The notes below the pieces were generated by a model. That model ran no database searches, was not told the origin of the DNA, and saw nothing but the letters and a program-made list of their open reading frames with translations. The translations under genes were made by a program, and so were the position numbers. A stretch of 6,721 bases of DNA. It comes from Woeseiaceae bacterium. GTDB lineage: Bacteria; Pseudomonadota; Gammaproteobacteria; Steroidobacterales; Woeseiaceae. Positions 1 through 5,042 of this stretch are shown here, one piece after another. The stretch lies in assembly GCA_022866645.1 (NCBI GenBank), contig JALHUQ010000378.1, positions 1-6,721 on the forward strand. The letters run 5' to 3'. How positions within the stretch are numbered: the first letter of the stretch is position 1; every line of letters starts with the position of its first letter.

Positions 1-186
1 ACTCGTGAGCCTGAGATATTTCCCCATTTTCTCGTAGATGTCGGTGCGATTGGGCGCCGGCGGCAGCTTCTTTCGAGTCAGTAACTGGGATATATAGGAT
101 TCCGTTACTTCGGCTGCCGCTGCCAGGCCCTTCTGGTCCAATCCCAGCTCCCGGAGCCTCGACTTGATCACCTCACAAACATCCAT
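1..186 (-). CDS. XRE/HTH transcriptional regulator, N-terminal part (runs off the left edge)
   Basis: Reading the minus strand from ATG at 186-184 gives 62 uninterrupted codons to the window edge, so the C-terminus is missing. Residues about 3-40 form a lambda-repressor-type helix-turn-helix: a first helix (EVIKSRLRELGL), then LDQKGLAAAAEV, then a recognition helix around residues 28-38 (TESYISQLLTR). The following PPAPNRTDIYEKMGKYL segment is familiar from small proteobacterial HTH proteins of this family. The start is supported by a purine-rich GGGGGAG ending 4 nt upstream. It diverges from the ABM-like gene at 366, and two similar palindromes lie between them, so I infer that this protein represses both promoters. 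That DNA-binding role is inference from layout; the HTH call itself is firm. Confidence 0.82.
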   Translation of the reverse strand, partial: MDVCEVIKSRLRELGLDQKGLAAAAEVTESYISQLLTRKKLPPAPNRTDIYEKMGKYLRLTS

Positions 187-203
187 CGCGCTCCCCCACG
201 GTA

Positions 204-222
204 ATTAACGAGTCCGGTTAAT
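204..222. promoter_or_regulatory. Inverted repeat ATTAAC / GGTTAAT, operator candidate 1
   Basis: The arms TTAAC (205-209) and GTTAA (217-221) are separated by 7 nt. The right arm, read on the minus strand, contains TATTAA, which sits at a plausible -10 distance from the XRE start codon and would give a leader of about 25 nt. The site shares its half-site with the palindrome at 263-282, although the spacing is one base shorter, and GGTTAATA recurs exactly 60 bp apart (216 and 276). Probable autoregulatory operator of the divergent HTH gene; no protein-DNA evidence can be seen from sequence. Confidence 0.5.
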
Positions 223-246
223 ACAGGTCATTATTCCAAAGCAGAA

Positions 247-275
247 TTGACAAAGCAAGTAAATTAACCTATTAT
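247..275 (+). promoter_or_regulatory. Sigma70 promoter of the ABM-like gene
   Basis: TTGACA at 247-252 is a perfect -35 hexamer. After an ideal 17-bp spacer comes TATTAT at 270-275, which matches five of six -10 positions. Transcription would begin near 282 and leave a leader of about 84 nt before the ATG at 366. The -10 box is exactly the spacer of the palindrome at 263-282, so a bound repressor would block polymerase. Confidence 0.72.
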
Positions 276-282
276 GGTTAAT
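263..282. promoter_or_regulatory. Perfect palindrome centred on the -10 box, operator candidate 2
   Basis: ATTAACC (263-269) and GGTTAAT (276-282) are exact reverse complements flanking TATTAT, the -10 hexamer. This is the usual size and symmetry for a dimeric HTH repressor site. With the related repeat at 204-222 it suggests coordinated repression of both divergent genes by the XRE protein encoded at 1-186. Confidence 0.62.
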
Positions 283-290
283 ATCCTAAT

Positions 291-334
291 GACACCTCAG
301 ACGAAATACACTAACTCTGGTTACCTGAAGTGTC
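291..334 (+). other. Imperfect stem-loop in the leader of the ABM-like gene
   Basis: GACACCTCAG (291-300) can pair with CTGAAGTGTC (325-334) at nine of ten positions, leaving a 24-nt loop. It falls inside the predicted leader, between the inferred transcription start near 282 and the ribosome binding site at 354-359. It could stabilise or modulate the transcript. It does not match any riboswitch class I recognise. Confidence 0.35.
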
Positions 335-365
335 CTCTTAGCCATTCGTCTTTAAGGAGAAGAAT

Positions 366-689
366 ATGTTTGCACGACGAGTATCAATAGATCTGAAGCC
401 CGATAACAAGGCCGAATTCACCGACAAGCTGGAGAAGGAAATCCTTCCGTTGCTGCGCAAGCAAAAAGGCTTCCAGGATGAGATCAGTTTTGTCACGACT
501 GCCGGCAGGGAAGCCTTCGCGATCAGTTTGTGGGACAACAAGGAAAGCGCCGACATTTACCACAACGGGTCCTACGCGGAAGTCACCAAGTTGCTGTCGA
601 AAATGGTTGATGGAACACCGCAGGTCAAAACCTTCGAAGTGGTCAACTCGACCTTTCACAAGATTAATGCTGGACTGAAGGCCGCGTAA
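366..689 (+). CDS. Small dimeric alpha/beta-barrel (ABM-like) protein
   Basis: This encodes 107 residues with no signal peptide or membrane segment. The pattern resembles the antibiotic-biosynthesis-monooxygenase / dimeric alpha-beta barrel fold: an opening strand (MFARRVSIDLKP), a helix rich in charged residues that ends in a KGFQDE turn (about 20-40), a second strand with AISLWDNKESADIY (about 52-65), a helix starting GSYAEVTKLLSKM, and a closing strand QVKTFEVVNSTF (about 86-97). The call 'monooxygenase' is fold-level only; many such proteins lack known chemistry and the substrate cannot be read here. The start is firm: AAGGAG at 354-359 sits 6 nt before ATG. The gene has its own near-consensus promoter with an overlapping palindrome and its own terminator at 708-741, so it is a single-gene transcript, probably under control of the divergent HTH regulator. 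Confidence 0.78.
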   Translation: MFARRVSIDLKPDNKAEFTDKLEKEILPLLRKQKGFQDEISFVTTAGREAFAISLWDNKESADIYHNGSYAEVTKLLSKMVDGTPQVKTFEVVNSTFHKINAGLKAA

Positions 690-707
690 TTCAAGAGCGA
701 TTCTTCC

Positions 708-741
708 ACGGTGGACGAGGCTTGCCTCGTCCACCGTTTTT
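708..741 (+). terminator. Rho-independent terminator of the ABM-like gene
   Basis: A perfect 13-bp stem (ACGGTGGACGAGG at 708-720 with its exact complement at 725-737) closes a CTTG loop and runs into five Ts (737-741). It starts 18 nt after the TAA stop. The opposite strand lacks a T-tract, so it should work on the plus strand only. Confidence 0.93.
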
Positions 742-908
742 GCATCCGGTGTTGTCGATTGCCCGGTAGCGAGTTTCGATGTGCCGCTTCAAGCTGCGCC
801 ATCCGACGAAAGCATAACAGCAATCAATGATTCGGCCGGTCAGGCGGGGCGTTCAGACAAAAATCAGTTCGACCGCTGTCCAGCGAAACGCTGCTTCCTT
901 GCGCTAGC
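742..908. other. Intergenic region without a recognised feature
   Basis: Between the plus-strand terminator and the convergent end of the Rap1a-like gene I see no ORF with coding character, RNA gene or repeat. A short CAGCG-TTT-CGCTG hairpin near 880-892 lacks a T-tract in the minus orientation, so it is not a convincing terminator for the gene ending at 909. Confidence 0.5.
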
Positions 909-1400
909 TCATTCGTCAACGACCGCCTCGCACGGATAATCTCTGCGCAATACTGCATACACTGCATCGCGCGCGAGCAGTTGTTCGTCGAGAACCTTGC
1001 GGTTCATGAGGTCGTCCACCACATGATCAACTACTTCTTTCAAGGCAACCGGCGCGCCGAGACAAAATTCGGCGTAGACGGTGGCTCCGTAACGACCGAG
1101 CCGATCCGAGGAACGAGATGGACTACGCGTACGAATGGAGCGTTCTGCATAGGTTTCTTCTTGCTCGTATTCAGCGGCGACGTTCTTGGCAACGCGCTCA
1201 TCCGTCGCTACTGCACCGTCGATGAAACCCTGCACATAGCGAACACAAAATATCGCGTCTTGTCCCTCCGGTTCTTCAGGGTAGTGTGCGCAGTGCTCAG
1301 CGAGTTCGGGAGTAGATAGTGGCTCAACCGCCCCCGTCTCGACACCCGGCAACAGCACCGCGACGGCCGCGATGCCAGGGAACAAAAATCTTGGGGTCAT
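909..1400 (-). CDS. Exported Rap1a/Tai-family-like protein
   Basis: This encodes 163 residues from ATG at 1400-1398, chosen because GGAG lies 6 nt upstream; the upstream in-frame ATGs (1412, 1547) have no such site and would bury the signal sequence. Residues 1-24 form a signal peptide: MTPR, a hydrophobic core (FLFPGIAAVAVLLPGV), and likely cleavage after ETGA. The mature part shows the Rap1a/Tai layout: FCVRYVQGFIDGA (51-63), FCLGAPVALKEVVDHVVDDL (112-131) and a closing RRDYPC (152-157). It has four cysteines (37, 52, 113, 157), which would suit two periplasmic disulfides. Rap1a and Tai proteins neutralise type VI secretion amidases, but the domain is widespread in proteins without a known toxin partner, and no effector or secretion gene is nearby. 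An immunity role is therefore not supported. The central stretch (about 65-108) is charged and divergent. Confidence 0.75.
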   Translation of the reverse strand: MTPRFLFPGIAAVAVLLPGVETGAVEPLSTPELAEHCAHYPEEPEGQDAIFCVRYVQGFIDGAVATDERVAKNVAAEYEQEETYAERSIRTRSPSRSSDRLGRYGATVYAEFCLGAPVALKEVVDHVVDDLMNRKVLDEQLLARDAVYAVLRRDYPCEAVVDE

Positions 1401-1602
1401 TGTATTCTCCATGCTATTCGCCGCTGCTGCATCGCTATTTGGCAATGGTACAAGCGGCAATCGTTCGCTGCATTGCCCTGTGATCTGAAGCAGTACATTC
1501 CTGCAAATGATAAAAAATAGCGTGCGACGAATGGATGAATCAACCACGAACAGGGGAGAGGGGTTGACCCAACAATATTCTCGTCACACGCTCTAGCGGT
1601 GC

Positions 1603-2274
1603 TCAGTCTTCGTTGTTCAGGAAACCGAGTAAGTGCAATAAACTGGTAAACAAATTGAAGATTGCGACGAACAGCGTGACCGTCGCCATGATGTAGTTGG
1701 TTTCACCGCCATTAATGATGTTGCTGGTTTCGTACAGAATCAGTCCGGCCATCAACATGACAAACACGGCGGAGACGGCAAGCGACAGAGCTGGCATCGA
1801 AAAGAACATTGCGGCCAGTCCTGCGAGGAATGCGACGATGATGCCGGCGAACAGGAATCCACCCAGAAAACTGAAATCGGTCCCTGTTGCCCTGGCGTAG
1901 ATCGAGAGAGCGAAGAATATCGCCGCGGTACCAGCCATCGCCATCATGACGGTCTGCGCGCCGTTTGGCAGCGACAAATAGGCGTTCAGGATCGGGCCCA
2001 GCGTGTAGCCCATAAAGCCGGTCAGCGCAAATACAAAGAGGATACCCAAATCACGGCTACGGTATCGCGTCGTCAGGTACAGCAGGCCGAAATATCCCAC
2101 CAGCGTCAGAATAAGTCCTGGGTGAGGCAAATCGAGGGCCATCGATACACCGGCGGCGAGTGCGCTGAAAAACAAGGTCATGGAAAGCAACAGGTAGGTA
2201 TTGCGAAGAACCCTGTTGGTAGCGAGAGTAAACGTCCGGCTGGACGGTAAGGTAATTGCTCGTTCAGTACTCAT
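1603..2274 (-). CDS. yccA: Bax inhibitor-1 family inner-membrane protein YccA
   Basis: This 223-residue protein is a full-length relative of E. coli YccA, a seven-helix inner-membrane protein that interacts with and modulates the FtsH protease during membrane-protein quality control. Segments remembered from YccA are conserved: VLRNTYLLLSMTL (22-34), HPGLILTLVGYFGL (51-64), LTGFMGYTLGPILNAYL (84-100), DFSFLGGFLFAGI (133-145) and ETSNIINGGETNYIMATVTL (182-201), ending in LLGFLNNED. A cytosolic N-tail of about 20 residues precedes the first helix, as in the family. GAGGG lies about 9 nt before the ATG. It lies 157 nt downstream of the sbtB-like gene on the same strand, so read-through from the sodium/bicarbonate operon is possible but a separate promoter is more likely. 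The family call is very secure. Confidence 0.93.
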   Translation of the reverse strand: MSTERAITLPSSRTFTLATNRVLRNTYLLLSMTLFFSALAAGVSMALDLPHPGLILTLVGYFGLLYLTTRYRSRDLGILFVFALTGFMGYTLGPILNAYLSLPNGAQTVMMAMAGTAAIFFALSIYARATGTDFSFLGGFLFAGIIVAFLAGLAAMFFSMPALSLAVSAVFVMLMAGLILYETSNIINGGETNYIMATVTLFVAIFNLFTSLLHLLGFLNNED

Positions 2275-2389
2275 GATCTATCGGCCCTCTTAAGTGTGCC
2301 CGTCACGACGGACGCTGTCCTATTCAATGTCTCGGTGACCATCCTAGGCACAGCGCATGGCCTTGAATAGTCGCTTAATTGGATATTTC

Positions 2390-2408
2390 AGCTCGGTTTT
2401 TCCGAGCT
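2390..2408 (-). other. Hairpin between the sbtB-like gene and yccA
   Basis: AGCTCGG (2390-2396) and CCGAGCT (2402-2408) form a perfect 7-bp stem around a five-base loop, 23 nt past the stop of the sbtB-like gene. On the minus strand the sequence after the stem is GAAATATCC, not a T-run, so it is at best a weak terminator. It may instead be a 3'-end stabiliser or processing site. Confidence 0.4.
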
Positions 2409-2431
2409 AATGTCACAAGTTCCGGGGCGGC

Positions 2432-2734
2432 TCAGAATTTGTCGGGCCGGAGCACCCTGACGTCACTCTCGAACAGAATCATCGCGAAGTCGGCATAGTA
2501 GTGTTCTCGCAAGTGCTCCGCGATGCGAGTTGCGACGGGTTCGTCGCAGACGACTTCGATGCGGATATTGCTGTTGGACGACCAGCCCGCGTTTCGGATT
2601 CCACGACTGCCAGAACCGCGTGCATTGGTGACTGTATAACCAGACGCGCCGAGATCGGTAAGCGCTTCACACAGATCAATTTCTATGACCGACTCAGTAA
2701 CAATCGTAACGAGTTTTCGTTGTTCTGGCGCCAA
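2432..2734 (-). CDS. sbtB: PII-like SbtB regulator of the bicarbonate transporter
   Basis: This encodes 100 residues beginning with TTG at 2734-2732. It has a PII-like ferredoxin fold: KLVTIVTESVI (7-17), a helix with EALTDLGASGYTV (23-35), the T-loop base GSGSRGIR (40-47), strand NIRIEVV (56-62), a second helix (67-79) and a final YADFAMILFESDVRVLRP (80-97). GASGYTV and GSRxxR match cyanobacterial SbtB, where the SRxxR arginines help hold cAMP/AMP. SbtB proteins bind adenyl nucleotides and lock SbtA closed; the neighbouring sbtA makes that assignment strong. Unlike many cyanobacterial SbtBs it stops at RPDKF and lacks the C-terminal CGPEGC redox tail. It starts 10 nt after sbtA, and its Shine-Dalgarno overlaps the sbtA stop, so expression should be coupled to the transporter. 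Confidence 0.88.
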   Translation of the reverse strand: MAPEQRKLVTIVTESVIEIDLCEALTDLGASGYTVTNARGSGSRGIRNAGWSSNSNIRIEVVCDEPVATRIAEHLREHYYADFAMILFESDVRVLRPDKF

Positions 2735-2741
2735 AATGTTT

Positions 2742-2746
2742 CTCCT
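2742..2746 (-). promoter_or_regulatory. Ribosome binding site of sbtB overlapping the sbtA stop codon
   Basis: On the minus strand the sbtA stop TAG (2747-2745) is the start of TAGGAG, so AGGAG is shared with the stop. It is followed by 7 nt and then TTG. This fixes the unusual TTG start and implies translational coupling, so that the regulator is made in proportion to the transporter. Confidence 0.75.
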
Positions 2747-3677
2747 ACAATCGGTGCAGCCATTCTGCGAAAGCTAAATACAGTGGGATGCCCACAAAGA
2801 TGTTGAACGGGAACGTTACGCCCAGTGACATGGCAAGCGGCAATGACGGATTAGCGGCAGGCACAGCGATGCGCATCGCCGCCGGTGCGGCGATATAAGA
2901 GCCACTGCCGGCAAGGACGGCCAAAAGCGTTGTTCCACCAGGATTAAGGCCAATGCTCCAGCCGAGCAGGGCACCGATAGCCGCGAGCGGCAACGGGGCC
3001 AGCAAGCCGAACGCCAAAAGAAACAGTGCATTTTGTCGTAATGTACGAAACTCGGTCGCCGCGATCAGACCCATTTCGAGCAGGAACAATGCGAGTACGC
3101 CTTTGAACAGGTCAAAGAACAGCGGTTCAAGCGGCACGATGCCGGCAGGCCCCGCCAACCATCCGATCACGAGACCTCCTAACAGCAGCACGATGCTCTT
3201 GCCGAGAAACATTTCGTGCGCGAGCCGACCCCAGCGTGTCTTCTCCTTCAGGCCTCGGGCCAACAGTATGCCGACCACGATGGCAGGGATTTCGAGCAAA
3301 ACCAGAAATAGCGGCAACTGCGAATCGTAGGCAATACTTCGACCGCCAAGGTAGGAAATACCAACTGCAAAAGTCGCGACGCTCACTGAACCATAATGGG
3401 CGGCGACGGATGCGGCATTGGCTCGGCTAAGACGCCCAAGCGTTCGAGCCGCAGGAAAGATAAGTAGCGGCAGGACCAGACCCATGGCGACGACCAGGAT
3501 TACCTGCACCAGCAATCCGTCGAATGGATTCCTGGCGAGCTCCACACCGCCTTTGAGGCCGATCGCGAGGAGTAGCAGCATACTAAGGAGATCGTAAATC
3601 GCGGGCGGAAGTTTGAGGTCGGAACGCAAAGCGCCGGCAACGATGCCGAGTGCGAAGAACCAGATAACCGGATCCAT
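2745..3677 (-). CDS. sbtA: SbtA-type sodium-dependent bicarbonate symporter
   Basis: This 310-residue protein is almost entirely membrane-embedded, with about ten helices, and belongs to the SbtA (formerly DUF897) family, which couples sodium entry to bicarbonate uptake. Two motif regions at equivalent places of the inverted repeats match the family's substrate and sodium sites: HYGSVSVATFAVG (94-106) and AGSGSYIAAPAAMRIA (266-281). Also typical are LPPAIYDLLSMLLLLAIGLKGG (starting at 23) and FPFNIFVGIPLY (289-300). The length is slightly below that of cyanobacterial SbtA, mostly through a short central cytosolic loop (KEKTRWG, 144-150). It begins 2 nt after the channel gene stop and is followed 10 nt later by sbtB. 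No clear Shine-Dalgarno precedes its ATG, so translation probably depends on ribosomes finishing the channel gene. No Rubisco or carboxysome gene is visible here, so the bicarbonate may feed carboxylations or pH control rather than CO2 fixation. Confidence 0.9.
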   Translation of the reverse strand: MDPVIWFFALGIVAGALRSDLKLPPAIYDLLSMLLLLAIGLKGGVELARNPFDGLLVQVILVVAMGLVLPLLIFPAARTLGRLSRANAASVAAHYGSVSVATFAVGISYLGGRSIAYDSQLPLFLVLLEIPAIVVGILLARGLKEKTRWGRLAHEMFLGKSIVLLLGGLVIGWLAGPAGIVPLEPLFFDLFKGVLALFLLEMGLIAATEFRTLRQNALFLLAFGLLAPLPLAAIGALLGWSIGLNPGGTTLLAVLAGSGSYIAAPAAMRIAVPAANPSLPLAMSLGVTFPFNIFVGIPLYLAFAEWLHRL

Positions 3678-3679
3678 TG

Positions 3680-4474
3680 TTACCGAGGTCCGCTAACGAT
3701 CTTTTGCATGCGCCTGATCTCGTCAGTGAGCGTTTCAATCTTCGCCAGCAGAACCTCGCGTTCCCCGTGAGCAGTTTCGGCCTCGGCCAGGACGATATCC
3801 TTGTCCAGCGCATGCGCCGACTGCATCGAATTTACGATCAGCGCGATGAACAGATTCAACACGGCAAAACTGGTGACGATGACGAACGGTACGAAGAAGA
3901 TCCAGGCCAGCGGGTAAACTTCCATCACGGGACGAACGATGCCCATCGACCAACTTTCAAGGGTCATAATTTGAAAGAGGCTGTACATCGATTCGCCGAC
4001 AGTGCCGAACCATAGGGGAAAATCGGCGCCAAACAATTTGGTCGCCATGACCGCCGCTATGTAGAAGACCAAGAGAAGTACTGCAATGATTGACGCCATG
4101 CCGGGCAGCGCGCTTATCAATGCGCCAACCACCGTTCGCATTTGCGGGACGATCGAAATCAGCCTAAGGACGCGTAGAATTCTAAGCGCACGCAAGACCG
4201 CCAATGGTCCGCTTGCCGGAATCCAGGCTATGGCGACAATGGCCAAATCGAAAATATTCCAGCCGTCATTAAAAAAACGGCGTCGATAGACCCACAGCTT
4301 CACTAGTAGCTCAACCGTGAAGACGCCCAGGGTCAGGCGATCCACCGCCGTAAGCAAGGGGCCAGCAATAGCAACCGCCGTCGACCAGGTTTCAAGACCC
4401 AGTGTGATCGCGTTCAGCACGATAACGAAAATTATCGCGGCTTCGAAACCGCGAGATTCGACCAGGTCGCGCAT
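3680..4474 (-). CDS. Bacterial voltage-gated sodium channel (NavAb-like)
   Basis: This 264-residue single-repeat six-helix channel would assemble as a tetramer in the inner membrane. S1 is about 12-31; S2 (45-64) contains E54 in FTVEL; S3 contains D76 in NIFDL; these are counterparts of the NavAb charge-transfer acids. S4 (91-108) has arginines at 95, 98, 101 and 104 in strict every-third spacing, the voltage sensor. SIVPQMRTVVGALISALPGM (107-126) is the S4-S5 linker and start of S5. The pore carries TLESWSM (171-177), identical to the NavAb selectivity filter, with E173 as the ring glutamate, followed by GIVRPVMEVYPLAW as in NavAb. S6 spans about 187-216, and the charged tail (226-258) is a predicted four-helix coiled coil. 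All key features are intact. It follows the HPF-like gene by 14 nt and precedes sbtA by 2 nt. No clear Shine-Dalgarno is seen. Confidence 0.94.
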   Translation of the reverse strand: MRDLVESRGFEAAIIFVIVLNAITLGLETWSTAVAIAGPLLTAVDRLTLGVFTVELLVKLWVYRRRFFNDGWNIFDLAIVAIAWIPASGPLAVLRALRILRVLRLISIVPQMRTVVGALISALPGMASIIAVLLLVFYIAAVMATKLFGADFPLWFGTVGESMYSLFQIMTLESWSMGIVRPVMEVYPLAWIFFVPFVIVTSFAVLNLFIALIVNSMQSAHALDKDIVLAEAETAHGEREVLLAKIETLTDEIRRMQKIVSGPR

Positions 4475-4488
4475 GGACGGGTAATTAG

Positions 4489-4830
4489 CTAGTCTTGATG
4501 GAGATGCCGAAGGGCGATTCTTCCAAAGTATCGGTGCTTGCGTAACTTTCTCCTTATTGATCTCTTGGCTTGGCGAGCCGCAACAAATATGGCGGCATAG
4601 AGGTCGGGTCGCGTTCGCTCGACTGTTACGACATTGCCGGAATCGAGACGAATTCGAATCAGGGCCTTCTTGTCGTCCCCGCCCTTGGGACCGTTGATGT
4701 CACGTAAATAGACGTCTACTGAAATCACATGAGTTTCGAAATTCGCCAGGTTGAAATGAAGTTGCTTGCGAACGTATTCTTCGATAGAAGACGTCACGTC
4801 GAATCCTTGGGTCTGAAGCTGGATATTCAT
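4489..4830 (-). CDS. HPF/RaiA-like (S30AE) ribosome-associated protein
   Basis: This encodes 113 residues from ATG at 4830-4828, chosen because AGGGA lies 8 nt upstream and the protein then begins with the family-typical strand MNIQLQTQGFDVT; an earlier in-frame ATG at 4863 has a poor site and overlaps the possible -10 box. The pattern is that of short hibernation promotion factors: helix SSIEEYVRKQL, strand ISVDVYLRDING, strand KALIRIRL, then VTVERTRPDLYAAIFVAARQAKRSIRRKLRK, where the DLYAAI helix and basic tail match HPF/RaiA. Such proteins bind the 30S decoding centre and idle ribosomes in stress or stationary phase. The tail (RKHRYFGRIALRHLHQD) has no long-HPF dimerisation domain. It is the first gene of the operon with the sodium channel, sbtA and sbtB, so it is probably induced with them. 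The subfamily is divergent from E. coli Hpf, so no symbol is given. Confidence 0.82.
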   Translation of the reverse strand: MNIQLQTQGFDVTSSIEEYVRKQLHFNLANFETHVISVDVYLRDINGPKGGDDKKALIRIRLDSGNVVTVERTRPDLYAAIFVAARQAKRSIRRKLRKHRYFGRIALRHLHQD

Positions 4831-4861
4831 TATCAAGTTCCCTGGTAGCGGTTCGACAGAC

Positions 4862-4867
4862 ATTCTA
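4862..4867 (-). promoter_or_regulatory. Possible -10 box (TAGAAT) of the channel/bicarbonate operon
   Basis: TAGAAT on the minus strand at 4867-4862 would start transcription near 4855, about 25 nt before the chosen HPF-like start. No good -35 stands 17 bp upstream, which fits an activator-dependent promoter. The T-N11-A palindrome at 4890-4904 would then lie near -35 to -49 and the second repeat at 4921-4941 near -66 to -86. Those are the usual places for the two LysR-type contact sites. Confidence 0.4.
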
Positions 4868-4889
4868 CGCAGCGAATTTCAACGTTCCA

Positions 4890-4904
4890 GTCGGACTATC
4901 CGAC
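4890..4904. promoter_or_regulatory. LysR-type T-N11-A palindrome GTCGGA-CTA-TCCGAC
   Basis: The arms GTCGGA (4890-4895) and TCCGAC (4899-4904) are exact complements around CTA. T4891 and A4903 give the T-N11-A form typical of LysR-family sites. It is one of three inverted repeats with TCCGA half-sites in the gap between the operon and nhaR. Likely an NhaR site, by inference. Confidence 0.5.
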
Positions 4905-4920
4905 CATTCCAGCAGGCTTT

Positions 4921-4941
4921 TCCGAATACTGATTATTCGGA
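4921..4941. promoter_or_regulatory. Inverted repeat TCCGAAT-N7-ATTCGGA
   Basis: Perfect 7-bp arms (4921-4927 and 4935-4941) flank seven bases. The repeat shares the TCCGA/TCGGA half-site with those at 4890-4904 and 4976-4989. It sits near the middle of the divergent region, so it could serve either promoter. Confidence 0.5.
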
Positions 4942-4975
4942 TAAACAGAGTATTTGACGCAATTAATTCGCCGTT

Positions 4976-5001
4976 TCCGATGGTTCGGGATGGACTATAC
5001 T
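4976..5001 (+). promoter_or_regulatory. nhaR promoter region: TCCGA/TCGG repeat and TATACT -10
   Basis: TATACT at 4996-5001 is a good -10 box and places transcription near 5008, about 35 nt before the nhaR ATG. At the -35 distance there is no hexamer near consensus. Instead the bases hold TCCGA-TGGT-TCGGGA (4976-4990), an inverted repeat using the same half-site as the two upstream repeats. Binding there would overlap the promoter and could give autoregulation. Confidence 0.45.
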
Positions 5002-5042
5002 GACGGTCGGTAACCTACTAGCGACATCCGGGAGCTGAGTTG

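Noticed and set aside
384..734. Antisense 116-residue frame over the ABM-like gene
   Set aside because: It opposes a gene with a strong promoter, ribosome binding site and terminator, and it starts inside the terminator stem; no family resemblance.
981..1319. Plus-strand 112-residue frame opposite the Rap1a-like gene
   Set aside because: Shadow of a gene with signal peptide and conserved cysteine pattern; no ribosome binding site or recognisable domain.
1401..1547. N-terminal extension of the Rap1a-like protein to 1547
   Set aside because: It lacks a ribosome binding site and would place about 49 residues ahead of a clear signal peptide.
2953..3330. Plus-strand 125-residue frame opposite sbtA
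   Set aside because: Arginine/serine/asparagine-rich shadow of a hydrophobic membrane protein; no domain.
4831..4863. Eleven-residue N-terminal extension of the HPF-like protein
   Set aside because: The family begins at the MNIQLQ strand, the upstream start has a poor binding site, and the extension overlaps the possible -10 box.
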